Below are positions 59,843 through 64,000 of a stretch of 64,000 bases of DNA, one piece after another. The position numbers and the translations under genes were made by a program. The notes under the pieces are model-generated. The model was not told where the DNA came from, ran no database searches, and saw only the letters and a list, made by a program, of their open reading frames with translations. Numbering within the stretch: position 1 is the stretch's first letter; each line of letters starts with the position of its first letter. This stretch comes from Cronobacter turicensis z3032. GTDB taxonomy: Bacteria > Pseudomonadota > Gammaproteobacteria > Enterobacterales > Enterobacteriaceae. The DNA lies in assembly GCA_000027065.2 (NCBI GenBank), contig FN543093.2, positions 1,306,074 through 1,370,073 of the forward strand, written 5' to 3'.

Positions 59843-61510
59843 ATGAGTGAGGCAGAAGCCCGCCCGACTAACTTTATTCGCCAGATTATTGATGAAGATC
59901 TGGCGTCTGGAAAACACACCACGATTTGCACCCGCTTTCCGCCGGAGCCGAATGGCTATCTGCACATCGGCCACGCGAAATCGATCTGCCTGAATTTCGG
60001 CATCGCGCAGGATTACCAGGGCCAGTGCAACCTTCGCTTTGACGATACCAACCCGGTGAAAGAAGATCTGGAATTTGTCGAGTCGATTAAAAACGACGTG
60101 CAATGGCTGGGTTTCCACTGGTCTGGCGACGTGCGCTACTCCTCAGACTATTTCGATCAGCTTTATAACTACGCCGTTGAGCTCATCAATAAAGGCCTGG
60201 CCTACGTTGACGAGCTGTCGCCGGAGCAGATCCGCGAATACCGCGGCACCCTGACCGCGCCTGGCAAAAACAGCCCGTTCCGCGATCGCAGCGTGGAAGA
60301 AAACCTGGCGCTGTTTGAGAAAATGCGTGCCGGTGGTTTTGAAGAAGGAAAAGCCTGCCTGCGCGCGAAAATCGATATGGCATCGCCGTTTATCGTCATG
60401 CGTGACCCGGTGCTGTACCGCATTAAATTCGCCGAGCATCACCAGACCGGCAACAAGTGGTGCATCTACCCGATGTACGACTTCACCCACTGCATCTCCG
60501 ATGCGCTGGAAGGGATCACCCATTCGCTCTGTACGCTGGAGTTCCAGGACAACCGTCGTCTGTATGACTGGGTGCTGGATAACATCACCATTCCGGTACA
60601 CCCGCGCCAGTACGAATTCTCGCGCCTGAATCTGGAATACGCGGTGATGTCCAAGCGTAAGCTGAACCTGCTGGTGACCGATAAACACGTCGAAGGCTGG
60701 GATGACCCGCGTATGCCGACGATTTCCGGCCTGCGCCGTCGCGGTTATACCGCCGCGTCCATCCGTGAATTCTGCAAACGTATCGGCGTGACCAAACAGG
60801 ATAACACCGTGGAAATGGCCGCGCTGGAAGCCTGCATTCGTGAAGATCTTAACGAGAACGCGCCGCGCGCCATGGCGGTTATCGATCCGGTGAAACTGGT
60901 TATCGAAAACTATCCGCAGGGCCACAGCGAAATGGTGTCCATGCCTAACCATCCGAACAAACCGGAAATGGGCAACCGCGACGTGCCGTTCAGCGGTGAA
61001 ATCTGGATCGATCGCGCAGACTTCCGCGAAGAAGCGAATAAGCAGTACAAGCGTCTGGTGCTCGGTAAAGAAGTCCGTCTGCGCAACGCGTATGTGATCA
61101 AAGCAGAGCGCGTAGAGAAAGATGATGCGGGTGAAATCACCACCATCTACTGCTCTTATGATGCTGAAACTCTTAGCAAAGATCCGGCTGACGGCCGCAA
61201 GGTGAAAGGCGTGATCCACTGGGTCAGCGCGGCGCATGCGATGCCGGTTGAGATCCGTCTCTATGATCGTCTGTTCAGCGTGCCGAACCCAGGCGCGGCG
61301 GAAGATTTCCTGGCGACCATCAATAAAGCATCGCTGGTGATTAAGCAGGGTTATGCTGAGCCGAGCCTGAAAAACGCCGAAGCGGGTAAAGCCTGGCAGT
61401 TCGAGCGCGAAGGTTATTTCTGCCTCGACAACCGCCATGCAAACGGTGACAAACTGGTCTTTAACCGCACCGTTGGCCTGCGCGATACCTGGGCCAAAAC
61501 CGGCGAGTAA
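59843..61510 (+). CDS. glnS: Glutaminyl-tRNA synthetase
   Basis: A 555-residue class Ib synthetase. HIGH is in [12 protein letters not shown] near residue 35 and the KMSKS variant is VMSKRKLN near 268. It charges the four tRNA-Gln copies encoded 9 kb to the left. The C-terminal beta-barrel anticodon-binding domains span about 340-545. Start follows GAGGA. Confidence 0.98.
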   Translation: MSEAEARPTNFIRQIIDEDLASGKHTTICTRFPPEPNGYLHIGHAKSICLNFGIAQDYQGQCNLRFDDTNPVKEDLEFVESIKNDVQWLGFHWSGDVRYSSDYFDQLYNYAVELINKGLAYVDELSPEQIREYRGTLTAPGKNSPFRDRSVEENLALFEKMRAGGFEEGKACLRAKIDMASPFIVMRDPVLYRIKFAEHHQTGNKWCIYPMYDFTHCISDALEGITHSLCTLEFQDNRRLYDWVLDNITIPVHPRQYEFSRLNLEYAVMSKRKLNLLVTDKHVEGWDDPRMPTISGLRRRGYTAASIREFCKRIGVTKQDNTVEMAALEACIREDLNENAPRAMAVIDPVKLVIENYPQGHSEMVSMPNHPNKPEMGNRDVPFSGEIWIDRADFREEANKQYKRLVLGKEVRLRNAYVIKAERVEKDDAGEITTIYCSYDAETLSKDPADGRKVKGVIHWVSAAHAMPVEIRLYDRLFSVPNPGAAEDFLATINKASLVIKQGYAEPSLKNAEAGKAWQFEREGYFCLDNRHANGDKLVFNRTVGLRDTWAKTGE

Positions 61511-61526
61511 CGACCCGCATGTAACA

Positions 61527-61557
61527 CGACGCCGCTCATGAGCGGCGTTTTTTTTAT
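61527..61557 (+). terminator. Terminator of glnS
   Basis: ACGCCGCT-CATG-AGCGGCGT followed by eight T, 17 bp after the glnS stop. Confidence 0.9.
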
Positions 61558-61955
61558 CTTTTAAATCAGCCTGTTAACCTCATCAAAATATTCGCGACGC
61601 GAATTAATTCATACAGTTATTATCAAATCTGCGTCTGCTATAAAATCTTTCCTCGCTATTTTTCTCTTCTAAAAATAATGAAATCGCTTTCATTTTATAT
61701 TTTTACCTAAAAAATATTCGTTTTATCGCATTTAAAACCAGTTAAATGAAAATGTTACAAAATGAAAAATATTTTGTGCGCTGTGTCATAAAGCCACGAA
61801 ATTTCAGGGGATTAAGATTGATAATTCGCGTCGCGAAAAATAGTCTTGGGATGCTGATTTCGGGGGCACTCCGTCAGCGCTTTTAATTTTTGTTTTTTCA
61901 TTCGCTGTACGCGCTTTGCGCGACGCGAATTTTTTACGTCAAAGAGGAATTTCAC
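61558..61955 (+). promoter_or_regulatory. chiP: chiP control region with NagC-type palindromes and ChiX target
   Basis: About 400 bp, strongly AT-rich, no gene. Palindromes: ATTCGCG-A-CGCGAAT at 61590-61604, ATTCGCG-T-CGCGAAA at 61824-61838 and TTGCGCG-A-CGCGAAT at 61916-61930; they match the core of the nagE operator. The last two are 92 bp apart. At 61937-61953 the leader reads CGTCAAAGAGGAATTTC, complementary over 17 bases to the ChiX sRNA seed as I remember it; it covers the AGAGGA ribosome binding site. Confidence 0.72.
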
Positions 61956-63353
61956 ATGCGTTCGTTGAGATACAAACGTAGCGGCGTCGCGCTGGCTGTC
62001 GCCAGCGTCACGGCGCTGGGCGGCCTGTGCAGCCCGCCCGCCGTACACGCGGCAGGCTTTATTGATGACTCCACGTTAACCGGCGGCATCTATTACTGGC
62101 AGCGCGAGCGTGACCGCAAAGATGTCGTGGCAGACAAATATAAAACTAACCTGTCGCACGCCACCTGGAACGCGAATCTCGATTTCCAGTCAGGGTTCGC
62201 CGCCGATATGTTCGGGCTCGACCTCGCCGCGTTCACGGCCATTGAAATGGCGGAAAATGGCGATAGCGGCCACCCGAATGAAATCGCGTTCTCTTCCAGC
62301 AACAAAGCCTACGATGAAGACTGGTCCGGCGATAAAAGCGGCATCAGCCTCTATAAAGCGGCGGGAAAATTTAAATATGGCCCCGTCTGGGCGCGGGCAG
62401 GCTGGTTGCAACCGACAGGCCAGACGCTGCTGGCGCCGCACTGGAGCTTTATGCCCGGCACGTATCAGGGCGCCGAAGCCGGGGCGAATTTTGATTATGG
62501 CAAAACAGGCGCGCTGAGCTTTTCGTACATGTGGACCAACGAATACAAGTCGCCGTGGCATCTGGAGATGGATAAATTTTACCAGAACGACAGAACCACC
62601 CGCGTGGATTATCTCCACTCCATTGGCGCGAAATATGATTTTAAAAATTCGCTGGTGCTGGAAGCGGCTTTTGGTCAGGCCGAGGGCTATATCGACCAAT
62701 ATTTCGCGAAAGCAAGCTACAACTTCTCTCTTGCCGGCAACCCGCTCTCTACCAGTTATCAGTTTTACGGCGCGCGCGATAAAGCCAGCCATGGCAGTAT
62801 CAATGATATCTACGACGGCACCGCCTGGCTTCAGGCGCTGACGTTTGGCTATAAAATTGGCGAGGTCGATCTGCGTCTGGAAGGCACCTGGGTGAGCGCC
62901 GAAGGGCAGCAGGGCTACTTTCTGCAGCGCATGACGCCCACTTACGCCTCCTCTAACGGTCGGCTGGATATCTGGTGGGACAACCGCTCCGATTTCAACG
63001 CCGATGACGAAAAAGCCGTGTTCTTCGGCGCGATGTATGACCTCAAAAACTGGAATCTGCCTGGTTTCGCGCTCGGCGCCTCGTATGTTTACGCCTGGGA
63101 TGCGAAACCTTCCACGCTTCCGACCACCGACGGTTACTACGATCCCAACTATCGCCTGAAAGAATCCGCTTACAGTCTGGATGCGGTTTACACCCTGCAG
63201 GATGGCCGCGCCAAAGGCACGATGTTCAAACTGCATTTCACCCAGTACGACAACCATTCTGACATCCCGAGCTACGGCGGCGGCTACGGCAACATCTTCC
63301 AGGATGAACGCGACGTGAAATTTATCGTCACGGCGCCGTTCACGATTTTCTGA
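61956..63353 (+). CDS. chiP: Chitoporin ChiP (OprD-family outer-membrane channel)
   Basis: A 465-residue outer-membrane porin. The signal peptide ends PAVHA before [24 protein letters not shown], the OprD-family N-terminus. The barrel continues with alternating aromatic strands and ends VTAPFTIF with the terminal Phe needed for BAM recognition. ChiP takes up chito-oligosaccharides. The start at 61956 follows AGAGGA; a 22-codon upstream extension would hide the ribosome binding site. It precedes the chitobiase gene by 53 bp, so the two likely form an operon. Confidence 0.93.
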   Translation: MRSLRYKRSGVALAVASVTALGGLCSPPAVHAAGFIDDSTLTGGIYYWQRERDRKDVVADKYKTNLSHATWNANLDFQSGFAADMFGLDLAAFTAIEMAENGDSGHPNEIAFSSSNKAYDEDWSGDKSGISLYKAAGKFKYGPVWARAGWLQPTGQTLLAPHWSFMPGTYQGAEAGANFDYGKTGALSFSYMWTNEYKSPWHLEMDKFYQNDRTTRVDYLHSIGAKYDFKNSLVLEAAFGQAEGYIDQYFAKASYNFSLAGNPLSTSYQFYGARDKASHGSINDIYDGTAWLQALTFGYKIGEVDLRLEGTWVSAEGQQGYFLQRMTPTYASSNGRLDIWWDNRSDFNADDEKAVFFGAMYDLKNWNLPGFALGASYVYAWDAKPSTLPTTDGYYDPNYRLKESAYSLDAVYTLQDGRAKGTMFKLHFTQYDNHSDIPSYGGGYGNIFQDERDVKFIVTAPFTIF

Positions 63354-63406
63354 TTGCGCAGGGGCGCGCGCAGGCGCCTTACATAAAGGGCAGTGAAAAG
63401 GACACG

Positions 63407-64000
63407 ATGATGAAAAAATTACAGGTCAGTCTGTTAGCGGGTGCGGTAATGGGGCTTTTTTCCGGTACCGGCGCACAGGCGTCAACGGCAGAACACATCA
63501 GCCAGTTTGGGCTCAATTATGCGATTACCGACAATCAGGCCGCGCAGCACGGCACAGACTGCGCGGCGCTGGGCGCCGACTGGGCGTCATGCAATAAAGC
63601 GGTTATCACGCTCACCAATCCAGGCGATGCGGTAACGGAAAAAAACTGGACTATCTGGTTTCACAGCATTCGCCAGATCCTCAAAGTCGATAACGATCAG
63701 TTTAAAGTGACCCACGTGATGGGCGATCTCCACAAGCTTGAGCCGACGGACAAATTTACCGGCTTCCCGGCGAAAGCGTCGGTGGAGATCCCGATTATTA
63801 ATGAGTACTGGCAACTGTTTATCACCGACGTATTGCCGCGCTGGTATGTCACGGCAGACGACGGCGCGCCGAAGGTTATCGCCAGTACCGATACCGAAAC
63901 GTTAACTGACTTCGTCAGCCCGCTAAAAGATCAGTGGAAACGCACGGCGGATGATAAAAACATTCTGATGACCGCCGAAGCGCGATTCGACAAAAACAGT
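63407..64000 (+). CDS. Chitobiase (GH20 beta-N-acetylhexosaminidase), N-terminal part
   Basis: 198 codons to the window edge, with no stop. A signal peptide (about 1-25, ending AQA) is followed by the CHB_HEX N-terminal carbohydrate-binding domain: LTNPGDAVTEKNWTIWFHSI near 66 and FKVTHVMGDLHKLEPT near 95, as in Serratia and Vibrio chitobiases. The catalytic TIM barrel lies beyond the window. It would split chitobiose to GlcNAc in the periplasm. AAGGA precedes a double ATG; either may start. In Serratia the gene is called ctb or chb and follows chiPQ. Confidence 0.88.
   Translation, partial: MMKKLQVSLLAGAVMGLFSGTGAQASTAEHISQFGLNYAITDNQAAQHGTDCAALGADWASCNKAVITLTNPGDAVTEKNWTIWFHSIRQILKVDNDQFKVTHVMGDLHKLEPTDKFTGFPAKASVEIPIINEYWQLFITDVLPRWYVTADDGAPKVIASTDTETLTDFVSPLKDQWKRTADDKNILMTAEARFDKNS

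Noticed and set aside
60143..61438. 431-codon frame opposite glnS
   Set aside because: Antisense shadow of glnS.

Overview
The window is chromosomal DNA of an enteric gammaproteobacterium (Enterobacteriaceae). Most proteins match their Escherichia coli K-12 counterparts in length and motif order, and the gene order follows the E. coli ybdL to nagE/glnS/chiP segment (about minutes 13.5-15.5). The sequence is GC-rich with GC-ending codons. An ABC transporter plus two alpha-glucosidases of the palatinose (isomaltulose) type, and a chitobiase beside the chitoporin gene, point to Cronobacter or a close relative. That genus call is inference from memory of gene content, not a database match.

Layout. 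1-6950: end of ybdL, a CitR/YbdO-type LysR regulator, ahpC-ahpF (peroxide reduction), uspG, ybdR, rnk; an ERIC repeat lies in the ahpC-ahpF gap. 6985-17000: a block absent from E. coli K-12, where rnk and rna are neighbours. It holds a GntP-family permease behind two tandem GntR-type operators, a six-gene palatinose-type operon (binding protein, two permeases, ATPase, two GH13 glucosidases) and a small secreted Cys-containing protein. 17003-25750: rna, dcuC, pagP, cspE, a previously unlisted 28-codon membrane peptide gene, crcB, ybeM, tatE, lipA, ybeF, lipB. The E. coli cit/dpi genes between rna and dcuC and dsbG near ahpC are missing. 25822-38330: a long minus-strand run for envelope growth and housekeeping (ybeD, dacA, rlpA, mrdB, mrdA, rlmH, rsfS, cobC, nadD, holA, lptE, leuS). 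38558-48332: ybeL, the glutamate/aspartate transporter gltIJKL with the SroC sRNA region between gltI and gltJ, lnt, ybeX, ybeY, ybeZ, miaB. 48478-52587: ubiF, a seven-tRNA operon (Met, Leu, Gln, Gln, Met, Gln, Gln), asnB. 52885-64000: nagD-nagC-nagA-nagB, divergent nagE, a small lipoprotein gene, glnS, chiP and the start of a chitobiase gene cut by the window end.

How the parts work together. The right end is a chitin/N-acetylglucosamine unit: ChiP admits chito-oligosaccharides, the chitobiase cleaves them, NagE imports and phosphorylates GlcNAc, and NagA/NagB send it to fructose-6-phosphate. Control elements visible in the DNA fit this: paired NagC-like palindromes about 93 bp apart between nagB and nagE with a CRP-like site, three related palindromes before chiP, and a 17-nt ChiX-complementary stretch over the chiP ribosome binding site. 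The pal block is the main accessory metabolic system. I found no phage, transposase, integrase, CRISPR array or defence locus, and no clearly undescribed multi-gene system; the best novelty candidates are the 28-aa membrane peptide, the 93-aa secreted protein, the palindromic repeats (one inside the pal operon) and a tRNA-Gln variant.
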